This document shows positions 15,674-24,165 of a stretch of 34,137 nt of DNA, one piece after another. The stretch comes from Shewanella sp. TC10 (GTDB lineage Bacteria > Pseudomonadota > Gammaproteobacteria > Enterobacterales > Shewanellaceae): contig NZ_VKHR01000020.1 of NCBI RefSeq assembly GCF_009663145.1, positions 41,556-75,692 on the forward strand, read 5' to 3'. The first letter of the stretch is position 1. Each line of letters begins with the position of its first letter. Made by a program: the position numbers and the translations under genes. The notes below the pieces were generated by a model, which did no database searches, was not told where the DNA came from, and saw nothing but the letters and a program-made list of their open reading frames with translations.

Positions 15674-15715
15674 TGTGGGTTCAATCATACAACTAAACCC
15701 ACATTCAAACCCACA
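15674..15715. promoter_or_regulatory. Three candidate integrase arm sites, right end
   Basis: TGTGGGTT at 15674-15681 (inverted) and AACCCACA at 15696-15703 and 15708-15715 stand between the integrase start and attR. The same octamer occurs at 6791-6798 by the other end. Spacing and location fit arm-type sites, and they could also let the integrase repress its own promoter. Confidence 0.45.
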
Positions 15716-15844
15716 AACTGGTTAATACATGGTAGGATACCATTAGATAAAACAAGACACAATTAGACCATAAAGCACTGAAAACTATAGGCTTGATAAG
15801 GCAAAAAAAGACAATTTAAGATAGCCAAAGAATTTATACAAGTT

Positions 15845-15890
15845 AATACGGCATGAACTAAGAAGTAATTCTTAATTTGTTGTATTAAAA
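15845..15890 (+). repeat. Island attachment site, right 46-bp direct repeat
   Basis: This copy is identical to 6706-6751, including the last five fis codons and stop, but is not attached to a fis gene. It is followed by the resident terminator, marking the return to chromosomal DNA. Confidence 0.95.
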
Positions 15891-15919
15891 AGGCTAATCA
15901 GAAATGATTAGCCTTTTTT
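15891..15919. terminator. Original bidirectional fis terminator
   Basis: AGGCTAATCA (15891-15900), loop GAAA, then TGATTAGCCT (15905-15914) with T-runs on the plus strand (15914-15919) and, on the minus strand, from the A-tract before the stem. Before integration it ended fis and the convergent PepSY operon; it now serves the latter. Confidence 0.88.
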
Positions 15920-15951
15920 GTTATTCATGTTTGAACTTGCTGCTCAACTTG

Positions 15952-16695
15952 CTACTTAAGCTTAAATCGATATCGCTTCATCACAAGGTTATCAATTACC
16001 CAATACACCCCAGATAAAGACAATAACAACATCAATAGTCCAAATACCCAGCTAAACGGATTATTGAAACTGCCTTGCTGTAGGTAATCCATAAAGTGCA
16101 GCTTAAACATCAAATCGGCTAAATCAGTGTGATCATTTTTATGGCCAACCAAACGACCATTGACACCATTAATGTAAATTCGGGTATTCAAATCATCATT
16201 AATGCTAACTTGCCACAATGGGTTACATTCTTTGGGCCATTCTTTAAAATCTGTAGATAATTGCCTGTGACTCTTTACCTCGCCTGCTCCAGTATAGCTT
16301 TGCAAAGCGATTGATTCAGCCAAATCTGCATCAATAAGGACTTCTTTGCCGCTATAAGCATCGACCAATACTTGCTGTTGGCAATCGTGTTGATATCGCT
16401 GTACTTGCTCATCGAGTAAATACACAGGCTGGTTATTAAGCACAATGGTACTAACCTGCTCCATCGGTTTAAAACGCTCAAGAATAGATGATAGTGGCTC
16501 TAGTTCATGACTGCTAAATGAAGTTAAATCGAGCGGCACTAAAGTGCGATAATAATGTGTGCCTTTCAGATCTTCACTTGGGGTGATATTGAAATAAATA
16601 CCTGTTCCTAGCCAGATTAATAATTGAATGCCAACAATAGTCCCTAGCCAATAGTGACAAAATCTTAGCCAACGTTTTATATTTTGGGTTTTCAT
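15952..16695 (-). CDS. PepSY-type membrane protein, second of a pair
   Basis: Inner-membrane protein with one helix near the N-terminus (about 14-35, LGTIVGIQLLIWLGTGIYF), a periplasmic domain of ~170 residues with a PepSY-like YINGVNGRLVG segment, and a C-terminal helix (about 213-235, FGLLMLLLSLSGVYWVID). LHFMDYL before the last helix matches WHIMDYD in the upstream neighbour, so the two are diverged paralogues. Family members are often linked to iron or siderophore uptake and reductase functions, but the function here is unknown. The ATG overlaps the stop of the upstream gene by one base. Confidence 0.75.
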   Translation of the reverse strand: MKTQNIKRWLRFCHYWLGTIVGIQLLIWLGTGIYFNITPSEDLKGTHYYRTLVPLDLTSFSSHELEPLSSILERFKPMEQVSTIVLNNQPVYLLDEQVQRYQHDCQQQVLVDAYSGKEVLIDADLAESIALQSYTGAGEVKSHRQLSTDFKEWPKECNPLWQVSINDDLNTRIYINGVNGRLVGHKNDHTDLADLMFKLHFMDYLQQGSFNNPFSWVFGLLMLLLSLSGVYWVIDNLVMKRYRFKLK

Positions 16696-17417
16696 TAGCT
16701 ATACCTCTTACGGCGCTGCCACAACAGAATGACACCAGAAAACACAGCAATAAAAGATCCAATAGCGGTATAGAACAGTAACGCATTATCGATGGCTTCA
16801 CCGTCGTCATAATCCATGATGTGCCATTTCCAAAATAAATCGAACCAACGCCAGTATTCATGACGTTTTGTCACGACTGCGCCAGTTTGCGCACAAATGT
16901 ATAAAGTCGATTTAGCCATGTCATCAAATACCAGCTGCCATACGGGTAAATATCTTGAAGCTAACTCTGGTGGCGCTTTCGAAGTGAGTAAAGTTACTGT
17001 TGTGATACTTGCAGAAGGCGAAATAGCACCTTGATGCTGGAAAGTGTGGGCTAATATCTTTGCTTGCTGCTCAGAAATAGTTTCCAATTGCTTACCTGAT
17101 TGCGCACTAATTAATACTGATTCACCAGGCAAATTAACTTGGTATACAGCTTGCTGCAGCAGTGATTTTAGGGTGACTTTTTTAGCCTCAGGAAAATCTT
17201 GATAGACCTGTATTATCGGATAAGACACGGAAGATGCTGATACTTTATCGGTTTGCTCAACGACGATATGATCGCTACGAATAAAACCAATATCCATCAA
17301 CACAAAGTAGCTCCCTGTAAAGCCCCAAATGACTATAGGGATGGCAAATAGCAACATCAACCAACGATGGACAAACTGAGCTGATGAGATTTTCTTAAGT
17401 GTTCTTTTCGGGTTCAA
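16695..17417 (-). CDS. PepSY-type membrane protein, first of a pair
   Basis: This 240-aa protein has the same plan as its downstream partner: an N-terminal helix (about 18-40, LMLLFAIPIVIWGFTGSYF), a periplasmic region with YICAQTGAVVTKRHEYWRW (a PepSY-like strand pattern), then KWHIMDYDDG and a final helix (about 211-232). Histidines at the membrane boundary could bind metal or heme. Each protein is about half the length of the usual PepSY_TM proteins, and together they may reconstitute one. They form a two-gene operon with TAATG coupling, divergent from the Kelch gene. Confidence 0.75.
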   Translation of the reverse strand: MNPKRTLKKISSAQFVHRWLMLLFAIPIVIWGFTGSYFVLMDIGFIRSDHIVVEQTDKVSASSVSYPIIQVYQDFPEAKKVTLKSLLQQAVYQVNLPGESVLISAQSGKQLETISEQQAKILAHTFQHQGAISPSASITTVTLLTSKAPPELASRYLPVWQLVFDDMAKSTLYICAQTGAVVTKRHEYWRWFDLFWKWHIMDYDDGEAIDNALLFYTAIGSFIAVFSGVILLWQRRKRYS

Positions 17418-17523
17418 AGTAACCAGTGACCTATTATCTAGTTTTCATCATTATTTTATTAAAAAAATCAGCTAATTTGCGCATCAGCAAATGCTAACTT
17501 ACCTCAATTACCTTTGATATCCC

Positions 17524-17603
17524 AGTGCCTAAACGATATTAAAGTCAGTGTCTAAACAATATTAAAATAAGTGCCTGAACGATATTAAAGTCAGCGCCTA
17601 GTC
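17524..17603. repeat. 3.5 copies of a 23-bp direct repeat
   Basis: Units at 17524-17546, 17547-17569 and 17570-17592 follow AGTGCCTAAACGATATTAA plus four bases, with a few changes in the middle copy, and a partial fourth copy follows (17593-17603). They lie in the divergent region between the PepSY pair and the Kelch gene. Each unit contains AATATT or GATATT. They are either operator repeats or a slipped-strand minisatellite. Confidence 0.8.
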
Positions 17604-17685
17604 AAAGGCTCTATTCACGTTTGATTTACTGCTGAACAGACATATGTGTTTAAATGTGCACCATAAGAATTCAAAAGGATTGAGA

Positions 17686-18825
17686 ATGAGTCGAATTAGC
17701 CAACTGAGCGCTGTTACTTTTTTTTCTGCAGCAAGCATGTTTGCTGCGCCAGCAAATGCAAGCTACCCCGCTTTACCTGAAGCCGTATCCAATAACGCGG
17801 TTGCTAAAGTAAGCACTGAGAAAGGTGATTACTTATTAAGTTTTACTGGACTGGCAGATGGAAAAGATTACCAAGCGGTGCATAACAAAGTATGGGGCGT
17901 TAACCTTTCTAAAGCTGACTCACAATGGCAACCTATGAAAGCTGTACCGTATGTTGCGCCATTAGCAGGTCGCTTGGCTTCTATCGCCATTGGACTTGAA
18001 GATAAAGCTTACGTTTTCGGCGGCTATACCGTGGCTAAAAACCATGAAGAAATCAGCACAGTCGATAACTATCGTTTTGATGTGATAACCAATCAATACC
18101 AACGTATAGCTGATATGCCTGTGGCTGTTGATGACACTGCAGCGAGTGTATATCAGCAGCGTTATATCTATTTGTTTGGCGGCTGGCATAACGATGGCAA
18201 TGTTAACTTAGTCCAAGTCTATGACACGCAAACCGATAGCTGGGATCAAGCTAGCCCCATTCCTGCTCCTGCAGTATTTGGTCAAGCCGTTGCAATGAGT
18301 GATAATAAAATCGTCTTATGTGATGGGGTGAAAGTACAAGCCAATATTGGCAAACGCCGTAGCTATCAATCATCACCTGTGTGTTTATATGGTGAAGTTA
18401 ATCCTCAAAATCATTTAAGGATCAGCTGGCAATTATTGCCTCACTATTCAGTGGCTAATACACAAAAAAATCAATCCGTATCTGAAGTAAACCCTGTCGC
18501 TCATTACCGTATGGCCGCAACTGGAATAAACCATAATAAGGGTGGGCAAGCTGTCTTTATAGGAGGTAGTAATAACCCATATAACTACAGTGGTATAGGT
18601 TATAACGGTGAACCTAGTGAGCCAAACAATCAACAATACACCTTTGACTTTACCAGTATGCAATGGCTTAAGCCGGTTCAGTTAACCACCCCGAGCATGG
18701 ATCATCGAGGCTTGATTTGCCACCAAAACTCATTGTTACGAGTCGGTGGAATGCTGTCGGGCCAACAACTGAGCTCACAGATACTCTCGACGCCTTTGCA
18801 AGCTCAGCAATCTTGTACTCAGTAA
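17686..18825 (+). CDS. Exported Kelch-repeat beta-propeller protein
   Basis: Predicted periplasmic beta-propeller related to Kelch proteins of the NanM/YjhT (sialic acid mutarotase) kind. A signal peptide is clear: MSRISQLSAVTFFSAASMFA with an ANA-S cleavage site near residue 25. Kelch blades show in AYVFGGYT, YIYLFGGWH, VYDTQTDSWDQ, AVFIGGSN and LLRVGG. I choose the ATG at 17686, with AAGGA upstream; an upstream in-frame ATG at 17644 would spoil the signal peptide. The mature protein is ~355 aa. It is divergent from the PepSY pair, which suggests a shared envelope function, but substrate and reaction are not known. Confidence 0.8.
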   Translation: MSRISQLSAVTFFSAASMFAAPANASYPALPEAVSNNAVAKVSTEKGDYLLSFTGLADGKDYQAVHNKVWGVNLSKADSQWQPMKAVPYVAPLAGRLASIAIGLEDKAYVFGGYTVAKNHEEISTVDNYRFDVITNQYQRIADMPVAVDDTAASVYQQRYIYLFGGWHNDGNVNLVQVYDTQTDSWDQASPIPAPAVFGQAVAMSDNKIVLCDGVKVQANIGKRRSYQSSPVCLYGEVNPQNHLRISWQLLPHYSVANTQKNQSVSEVNPVAHYRMAATGINHNKGGQAVFIGGSNNPYNYSGIGYNGEPSEPNNQQYTFDFTSMQWLKPVQLTTPSMDHRGLICHQNSLLRVGGMLSGQQLSSQILSTPLQAQQSCTQ

Positions 18826-18845
18826 GAGATATTTCAGCTGATGTT

Positions 18846-18874
18846 TTGTGATCGACTTAGCATTTAGCTATAGA
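18846..18874 (+). promoter_or_regulatory. Possible hemerythrin gene promoter
   Basis: TTGTGA (18846-18851), 17 bases, TATAGA (18869-18874). An alternative is TTGCTC (18880-18885), 16 bases, TAAAAT (18902-18907), which would place the -10 inside the NsrR-like site. Either gives a short leader. Confidence 0.4.
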
Positions 18875-18891
18875 TTTAATTGCTCAAACAA

Positions 18892-18932
18892 AAGATGCAT
18901 TTAAAATGTATGTATTAAATTAAATGCATCTT
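18892..18932. promoter_or_regulatory. NsrR-like operator upstream of the hemerythrin gene
   Basis: AAGATGCATTT (18892-18902), a one-base spacer and AAATGTATGTA (18904-18914) fit the gammaproteobacterial NsrR consensus of two inverted 11-base halves. An additional perfect half, AAATGCATCTT, stands at 18922-18932. NsrR is the nitric-oxide-sensing repressor that commonly controls YtfE/DnrN-type hemerythrins. Confidence 0.75.
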
Positions 18933-18943
18933 TTGGAGTCGTC

Positions 18944-19453
18944 ATGTCATCAGCTAGTTTTGAGCAATTACAAGCCTTACCAATTCCAGCTTTGATCGAT
19001 CACCTTGAAGCAACCCATCATCAATACGTTCGTGAAACCGCGCCACTGCTAGTTGAATACTCGCAAAAAATGGTGCAAGCCCACGGCGAAGATCATGCAG
19101 AAATTAAACCGTTAGCCATGCTAATCGGTGCATTAATCGCTGACTTGATGCCGCATTTAATGAAAGAAGAACAGATTTTATTTCCGGCGATGCGCCGCCT
19201 TGCTGCTGGTGAAGAAGTGAATGGCTGCTTTGGTCATATTGGAAATCCAATTAATGCCATGGAGCACGAGCATGATCATGCTGGCACAGTATTAAAGCAG
19301 TTGCGGGAATTAACCAATAACTATCAAATCCCTGAAGGCGTATGTAGCACTTGGCAAAAATGCTATGAAACCTTGGCTGAATTTGATGCGGATCTACAAG
19401 TCCATATTCATACAGAAAACGAATTACTGTTTCCTAAAGCACTCGCAATTTAA
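18944..19453 (+). CDS. Hemerythrin-domain di-iron protein (YtfE/DnrN-like, short)
   Basis: Predicted di-iron protein in nitrosative-stress defence and iron-sulfur cluster repair. The hemerythrin four-helix bundle is recognisable by HLMKEEQILFP (His71, Glu75), MEHEHDH (108-112) and HIHTENELLFP (His154, Glu158), with further histidines at 25-26 and 47. At 169 aa it lacks the ~60-residue N-terminal ScdA_N domain with its cysteines that full YtfE proteins have. GGAG precedes the ATG. The NsrR-like operator upstream supports the NO link. It is monocistronic; hairpins follow at 19457-19478 and 19503-19533. Confidence 0.88.
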   Translation: MSSASFEQLQALPIPALIDHLEATHHQYVRETAPLLVEYSQKMVQAHGEDHAEIKPLAMLIGALIADLMPHLMKEEQILFPAMRRLAAGEEVNGCFGHIGNPINAMEHEHDHAGTVLKQLRELTNNYQIPEGVCSTWQKCYETLAEFDADLQVHIHTENELLFPKALAI

Positions 19454-19456
19454 TCC

Positions 19457-19478
19457 ATACTGTTTTTGAAAACAGTAT
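19457..19478. other. Inverted repeat after the hemerythrin gene
   Basis: ATACTGTTTT and AAAACAGTAT are exact reverse complements with two bases between. There is no T-run after it. It lies four bases after the stop codon and may assist termination or protect the mRNA end. Confidence 0.55.
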
Positions 19479-19502
19479 CACTATTTGATTCATCAAGTCC
19501 TC

Positions 19503-19533
19503 GGCTCTTGCTTCCCCCAGCAGAGCCTTTTTT
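19503..19533 (+). terminator. Intrinsic terminator after the hemerythrin gene
   Basis: GGCTCT (19503-19508) pairs with AGAGCC (19522-19527), extended by GC/GC past a bulge, and is followed by six T. It ends the plus-strand transcript. Confidence 0.75.
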
Positions 19534-19597
19534 ATTGGTAAGCAATAGATATCCGAAGTCAGCTTGCTGAAAATATGCTCCAGCTACATATACTAAT

Positions 19598-20308
19598 TTA
19601 AAGTAAGTGTCTTAGCTCTTGCAGCTGCTCAATTTCAAGATGCGGCAAAATATATTGCGCCCTACCAGCTTCATCAGCTTGAAGGTTAAGCCAAAGACTT
19701 TGACAACCTGCGTGTCTTGCTCCTAATACATCGCTTATAGAGTGATCGCCGATGTGGAGTAAATCTCGGTGTTCAATTTCAAGATGCTGGCAACTCAAGT
19801 CAAATAAGTCGCTGTAAGGTTTCATCCTTACTCCGTGACCCGGGTGAACCACAAACTCTAATACTTCACTTAATCCCACACGGTGCGAATCTACGTTACC
19901 GTTGGTAATACCAACAAGCGGATAGTGCTGCCCTAACTCTTTAAGTAGACCCAGTACTGTTTCATCAACGGTGAAATCGCTTCGGTGAAAACAAAAACAT
20001 TCTAAGCCTTGTTGTGCCCCTTGGCTGGCTTCAATTTCAGTGTAATCCCATTGAATTAGCGCCTGACGTAGCACTTCGTAACGCGCCGCAGTAGTGTCAT
20101 GAGCAAGTTCCTCGTGCACAGCAATGACCTTTGCCTTTAACTCACGCCATTGAGTGATCCCCCAGTTATCTGGGACGTTAAACTGTTCTTGCATAAACAA
20201 AGACAACGCAGATTCCGCCTTAATAATGTGCGGCGCGTTATGGTACAAAGTATCGTCGAGATCAAAACTGATGGCCTTAAAGGGCCGAAGTCGCAAATAT
20301 TGTTTCAT
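19598..20308 (-). CDS. yigB: HAD phosphatase YigB
   Basis: Haloacid-dehalogenase-type phosphatase; in E. coli YigB is one of the enzymes that dephosphorylate the pyrimidine intermediate of riboflavin synthesis. All four HAD motifs are present: SFDLDDTLY (nucleophile Asp), GITNGN, MKPYSDLF with its Lys, and HIGDHSISDVLGA. At 236 aa it has the expected length. The ATG overlaps the xerC stop by one base, and it is the last gene of the dapF-yigA-xerC-yigB group, in the same order as in E. coli. Confidence 0.92.
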   Translation of the reverse strand: MKQYLRLRPFKAISFDLDDTLYHNAPHIIKAESALSLFMQEQFNVPDNWGITQWRELKAKVIAVHEELAHDTTAARYEVLRQALIQWDYTEIEASQGAQQGLECFCFHRSDFTVDETVLGLLKELGQHYPLVGITNGNVDSHRVGLSEVLEFVVHPGHGVRMKPYSDLFDLSCQHLEIEHRDLLHIGDHSISDVLGARHAGCQSLWLNLQADEAGRAQYILPHLEIEQLQELRHLL

Positions 20309-21237
20309 TATTTCCCCTTGGCTTTTTTCGCTCTAGGATGAGCGCCATCGTAGACTTTTGCCAAGTGCTGAAAATCGAGACTGGTATAGATTTGTGTGGT
20401 GGATAAATTCGCATGTCCCAATAACTCTTGCACGGCTCTTAAATCTGCACTTGATTCAAGCATATGCGTTGCAAAGGAATGTCGCAATTTATGCGGGTGA
20501 ACTTTTGCAGATAAAGATTGCTCTTGACCCCATTTCTTCATACGTAATTGAATACTTCGGTGAGATAAACGCGTGCCCTTTTGACTAACAAATAACGCAT
20601 CACCGGCCTCGGCTGTAGCTAAGTCAGCACGGCACTCACACCAATTATTTATTGCCTCTATGGCCATTTTACCAATGGGGACGACTCGTTGTTTACTGCC
20701 TTTACCCATGACTTTCACTTCGTTTTGGCTAAAGTCGATGTCATTAATGTCTAAGCTGGCAAGTTCGGCTAACCGTAATCCACTAGAGTAAAATAATTCC
20801 ATTATCGCTTTATCACGTTTACTTAGCGGGTCATCAGCGTCGATGTCCAATAAGTGGGTAACAGCGTCTAAGTCCATGTTCTTTGGTAATGGTTTCGCTT
20901 GTTTTGGGGCATTAAGGGTTTTAGCAGGATTAACTTTAATGGCTTGCTCACGGACTAAAAATTCAAAAAACTGTTTCAGTGATGACAGGCATAACGACAA
21001 TGAACGCGGGCTTAACCCTTTTCGGTGTAACTTGGCTAATACGGCTTGTAGCTGATCACGAGAGACATTGAGCCAACGCTCATTGTGGGGATCTAATGAG
21101 GCACCTTTAGGTAAATCGAAAATAATCTCAGCTGCTCGTTGTAGCTCATAACGATAATTTCGCACTGTATGTGCTGATAATTGCTTCTCAGAACTGAGAT
21201 AGCGCTCAAAAGTAGCTAGCCAACTACGTTGTGCCAT
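20308..21237 (-). CDS. xerC: Chromosome dimer recombinase XerC
   Basis: Tyrosine recombinase that with XerD resolves chromosome dimers at dif. The N-terminal SAM-like domain is followed by the catalytic domain with [11 protein letters not shown] (Arg), [13 protein letters not shown] (Lys), [14 protein letters not shown] (His-x-x-Arg), [18 protein letters not shown] (His and nucleophile Tyr). Length 309 aa and position between yigA and yigB identify it as XerC rather than the island's integrase type. Confidence 0.97.
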   Translation of the reverse strand: MAQRSWLATFERYLSSEKQLSAHTVRNYRYELQRAAEIIFDLPKGASLDPHNERWLNVSRDQLQAVLAKLHRKGLSPRSLSLCLSSLKQFFEFLVREQAIKVNPAKTLNAPKQAKPLPKNMDLDAVTHLLDIDADDPLSKRDKAIMELFYSSGLRLAELASLDINDIDFSQNEVKVMGKGSKQRVVPIGKMAIEAINNWCECRADLATAEAGDALFVSQKGTRLSHRSIQLRMKKWGQEQSLSAKVHPHKLRHSFATHMLESSADLRAVQELLGHANLSTTQIYTSLDFQHLAKVYDGAHPRAKKAKGK

Positions 21238-21308
21238 TTCTACCTCCCTTCCTTTAAGCGCTTATTGTTAATCAACACGGGGATGACTCTTTTTATCCAA
21301 GCTGCTAA

Positions 21309-22004
21309 CTAAAACTTTGGCAGCATATGATCTAACAAGTCACGAATTTGCTGGAAAAAAAGATGATCCATACTTGGATGAAAATGGGCGGCATCTGCAG
21401 AAGCAACACCAAAAATCACTTGGCCATTTTCATCAGATAACTTAGTTAATGCAACTGAGCCAACTTCTGAACCAAATAGACGTTTTGATTCTGACTGAGT
21501 TAGACGGCCAAAGTAAAACCCTTGCTGAATGCGTTGTCGCCAAATTTTAGCCAGTTCACTATCTATATCGTGAACAGTAATAAGCCTCACATGCGTAAAT
21601 CCGAATTGGCTTTTTAGCTTTTCAGATAAAACTTGTCTAAGTTGGCCTAAATCTTCGCACTTGAGGATCCTCATCGATAAATCACTATTAAAACGAAATA
21701 TTTTTTCGTTCTCTGTGGCAATTTTCATCAAAGAAGTTATTTCTTCTTCCAGCTGAGAGACTCGGCCACGAAGCATTTCTTGGCTGCGCTCAACTAAGGA
21801 TACTGAACCCCGCTCATGATGCGATAAACGCATAGCCACTAAAAGTTCAGGGTAGCGATTAAAAAACTCAGGATTGTCGAGCAAGTATTCACGGATCATG
21901 AGTTCATCTAGCGGAAGATCTTCCATCTCTAGATTTGTTCCTAATGAAGCAGCTGATTGTGCATTTTCAGCTAATAATTTCTTGGTATTGATTGCGTCGC
22001 TCAT
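21309..22004 (-). CDS. yigA: DUF484 family protein YigA
   Basis: Conserved DUF484 protein, GAF-like in fold, function not established. The N-terminal ~40 residues are variable, followed by the typical [19 protein letters not shown] (split by family variation), then [25 protein letters not shown], a likely coiled coil. The C-terminal GAF-like part ends with [17 protein letters not shown]. Its ATG overlaps the dapF stop by four bases, so they are co-translated; its association with dapF and xerC is conserved across gammaproteobacteria. Confidence 0.9.
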   Translation of the reverse strand: MSDAINTKKLLAENAQSAASLGTNLEMEDLPLDELMIREYLLDNPEFFNRYPELLVAMRLSHHERGSVSLVERSQEMLRGRVSQLEEEITSLMKIATENEKIFRFNSDLSMRILKCEDLGQLRQVLSEKLKSQFGFTHVRLITVHDIDSELAKIWRQRIQQGFYFGRLTQSESKRLFGSEVGSVALTKLSDENGQVIFGVASADAAHFHPSMDHLFFQQIRDLLDHMLPKF

Positions 22005-22828
22005 AACTGGATTTGTCCATCAAAAACATGTTCTGCAGGCCCAGTCATCCATAATGGTTTTCCTTCACCTTCCCAGTTAATGGTCAAGCGGCCACCCGGT
22101 AAATCAACCTTTACTTGTCTATCTAATTTGTTTTGTAAAATCCCAATAGCCACAGCAGCACAAGCCCCTGTGCCACAAGCCAGTGTTTCTGCTGCGCCGC
22201 GTTCATAGACACGTAACTTAATATGGCCACGATCAACCACCTGCATAAAGCCCACATTAACGCCTTTAGGAAAGCGTTCATGTTTGGTAAGCATCTGGCC
22301 TATTTCTTCAACTTCAGCGGTATCAACATCATCCACATCAAGGACACAATGAGGGTTGCCCATTGAAATAGCGCCACACAAAAACGTTTGTTTAGGGGTT
22401 TGCAATAAATAGGTTTTTTCAGGACGTTTAGCTCGAAAAGGAATTTTGCCAGGTTCTGTTACAGGCACACCCATATTAACGGTGACGTTACCGTCGCGTT
22501 CAAGTCGTAAGGTCATTTTACCTGAGCTGGTACTGACCCGAATTTTATATTTATTAATTAAGCCTTTATTACGCACGAAACGTGCAAAGCAGCGCGCACC
22601 ATTGCCGCATTGCTCTACTTCTCCGCCATCGGCATTAAAAATTCGATAATGGAAATCTAAATCGGGATCGTATGGCGGCTCAACTAGCAATAGTTGGTCA
22701 AAACCAATACCGAAATTACGGTCGGCCAAACGGCGAATTTGATCAGGCGAAAAGAACACGTTTTGTGTTACGCCATCAACCACCATAAAATCGTTACCCA
22801 GACCATGCATCTTGGTGAAGTGGATCAA
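22001..22828 (-). CDS. dapF: Diaminopimelate epimerase DapF
   Basis: Converts LL- to meso-diaminopimelate for peptidoglycan and lysine. The two catalytic cysteines are in [16 protein letters not shown] and in [14 protein letters not shown]. The start [19 protein letters not shown] is the family hallmark. Length is 275 aa, as usual. It follows lysA by 61 bp and overlaps yigA by four bases. Confidence 0.97.
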   Translation of the reverse strand: MIHFTKMHGLGNDFMVVDGVTQNVFFSPDQIRRLADRNFGIGFDQLLLVEPPYDPDLDFHYRIFNADGGEVEQCGNGARCFARFVRNKGLINKYKIRVSTSSGKMTLRLERDGNVTVNMGVPVTEPGKIPFRAKRPEKTYLLQTPKQTFLCGAISMGNPHCVLDVDDVDTAEVEEIGQMLTKHERFPKGVNVGFMQVVDRGHIKLRVYERGAAETLACGTGACAAVAIGILQNKLDRQVKVDLPGGRLTINWEGEGKPLWMTGPAEHVFDGQIQL

Positions 22829-22889
22829 AAGAGTTTCCCTTATCGAACTAAAAAATAAACTAACCGCTACTTAAAAAGCACTGTCATTC

Positions 22890-24134
22890 TTAAGGCAGTA
22901 AATGCTCACCTTGCCACAATTGCTCAAGCTTTTCACGTTCACGTATGACTTGGTTTTGATCTTTATCAACCATAACTTCTGCCGGTTTTGGACGAGAGTT
23001 GTAATTGGATGCCATCACAAAACCGTAAGCACCACTGGAGCGCACTGCCAGTAAGTCACCTGCTTGCACATTCAGCTGACGGTTTTTACCTAAAAAGTCA
23101 CCTGTTTCACATACAGGGCCTACAACGTCATATTCAAAACTTGGCGCTGAAGTTAGCTGCACTGGAATGATGTTTTGCCAAGCACTGTATAATGCAGGAC
23201 GGATCAAATCATTCATCGCGCCATCAACAATGGCAAATCGTTTATCGCTGTTTTCTTTCAGTGATAACACTTCAGTGACAAAGATGCCTGCATTAGCTGC
23301 AATAGCACGGCCTGGCTCGAAGATTAATTTAAGTGGACGGTCACCTAAGCGCTCAAGTAATGCCGCAGCGTAAACATCTGGATGTGGTGGTGTTTCATCA
23401 TCATAAGGCACGCCTAAGCCACCTCCAACATCAAAATGCTTAATTTCGATGCCATTGGACGCTAATCGGTCAATAAGTGCCAACATTCGGTCCATAGCAT
23501 CTAAAAAAGGCTGCATTTCTGTCAGTTGAGAACCAATATGGCAATCAACACCTTTAACAGCTAAATGAGGTAAAGCATGTGCGCGAGCAAATACTTGCTC
23601 AGCTTCATCCATGGCAATACCAAACTTATTTTCTTTAAGACCAGTTGAGATATAAGGGTGTGTCCCTGCATCAACATCAGGATTAACTCTAAGTGAAATT
23701 GGGGCAACTTTGCCTAATTTACCTGCCACGTCATTCAATAATTCAAGCTCAGCGCTTGATTCGACATTAAAGCAGTAAATACCAGTGTTTAAAGCCTGTT
23801 CCATTTCTGCGGTAGTTTTACCTACACCTGAAAACACCACTTTCTTAGGGTCGCCGCCAGCTGCAATAACGCGAGCAAGCTCACCACCTGAAACAATATC
23901 AAAGCCACTACCTAAACGAGCGAGTACATTTAATACCGCTAGGTTTGAGTTTGCTTTCACTGCATAACAAATAAGGTGTGGGTGATCGGCAACAGCATTA
24001 TCAAAAGCGTTCCAATGACGCTCTAAGGTCGCGCGCGAATAAATATATAACGGTGTGCCGTGGGTACGAGCAAGCTCAGCAACAGAACAGCCTTCAGCGA
24101 AAAGTTGATCTTCTTGGTATGTAAAATGATCCAA
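22890..24134 (-). CDS. lysA: Diaminopimelate decarboxylase LysA
   Basis: PLP enzyme that makes L-lysine from meso-diaminopimelate, the step after DapF. The PLP lysine is in ICYAVKANSN; HIGSQ, the glycine-rich FDVGGGLGVPY, EPGRAIAANAG and GPVCETGDFLG mark the alanine-racemase-like barrel and active site. It is 414 aa long. It lies 31 bp after lptM on the same strand, so all of lptM-lysA-dapF-yigA-xerC-yigB probably forms one transcription unit. There is no room for a lysine riboswitch in the 31-bp gap. Confidence 0.97.
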   Translation of the reverse strand: MDHFTYQEDQLFAEGCSVAELARTHGTPLYIYSRATLERHWNAFDNAVADHPHLICYAVKANSNLAVLNVLARLGSGFDIVSGGELARVIAAGGDPKKVVFSGVGKTTAEMEQALNTGIYCFNVESSAELELLNDVAGKLGKVAPISLRVNPDVDAGTHPYISTGLKENKFGIAMDEAEQVFARAHALPHLAVKGVDCHIGSQLTEMQPFLDAMDRMLALIDRLASNGIEIKHFDVGGGLGVPYDDETPPHPDVYAAALLERLGDRPLKLIFEPGRAIAANAGIFVTEVLSLKENSDKRFAIVDGAMNDLIRPALYSAWQNIIPVQLTSAPSFEYDVVGPVCETGDFLGKNRQLNVQAGDLLAVRSSGAYGFVMASNYNSRPKPAEVMVDKDQNQVIREREKLEQLWQGEHLLP

Positions 24135-24165
24135 AATGCGATTCCTTTAAATTCTTTTGTATTTT

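Larger units (their letters stand above)
6752..15844. mobile_element. Satellite-like genomic island integrated at fis
   Basis: About 9.1 kb bounded by the 46-bp direct repeats. It carries its own integrase next to the right repeat and a minus-strand module of integrase, unknown 187-aa protein, AlpA-type regulator, AEP-type primase and VirE-type helicase. The left half holds a type III toxin-antitoxin locus and three unknown cargo genes. It is visibly more AT-rich than the flanks. There are no structural, packaging or lysis genes, which fits a phage satellite of the PICI-like kind, or a minimal integrative replicon, rather than a prophage. The class is inferred from gene content and order. The left end also has a decayed IS110-type fragment. 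Confidence 0.85.

Noticed and set aside
6752..15844. Reading the island as a prophage
   Set aside because: No capsid, tail, terminase, portal or lysis gene is present in 9.1 kb; the content fits a satellite or minimal integrative element.
17524..17603. A CRISPR array in the 23-bp repeats
   Set aside because: The units are directly adjacent with no spacers between them.
17644..17685. An upstream ATG for the Kelch protein
   Set aside because: It puts 14 polar residues before a clean signal peptide and has no ribosome site; the ATG at 17686 has AAGGA.
19457..19478. Calling the ATACTGTTTT palindrome a terminator
   Set aside because: The loop is too tight and no T-tract follows; the hairpin at 19503-19533 is the better terminator.
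24135..24165. A lysine riboswitch before lysA
   Set aside because: Only 31 bases separate lptM and lysA, far too short for a riboswitch aptamer.
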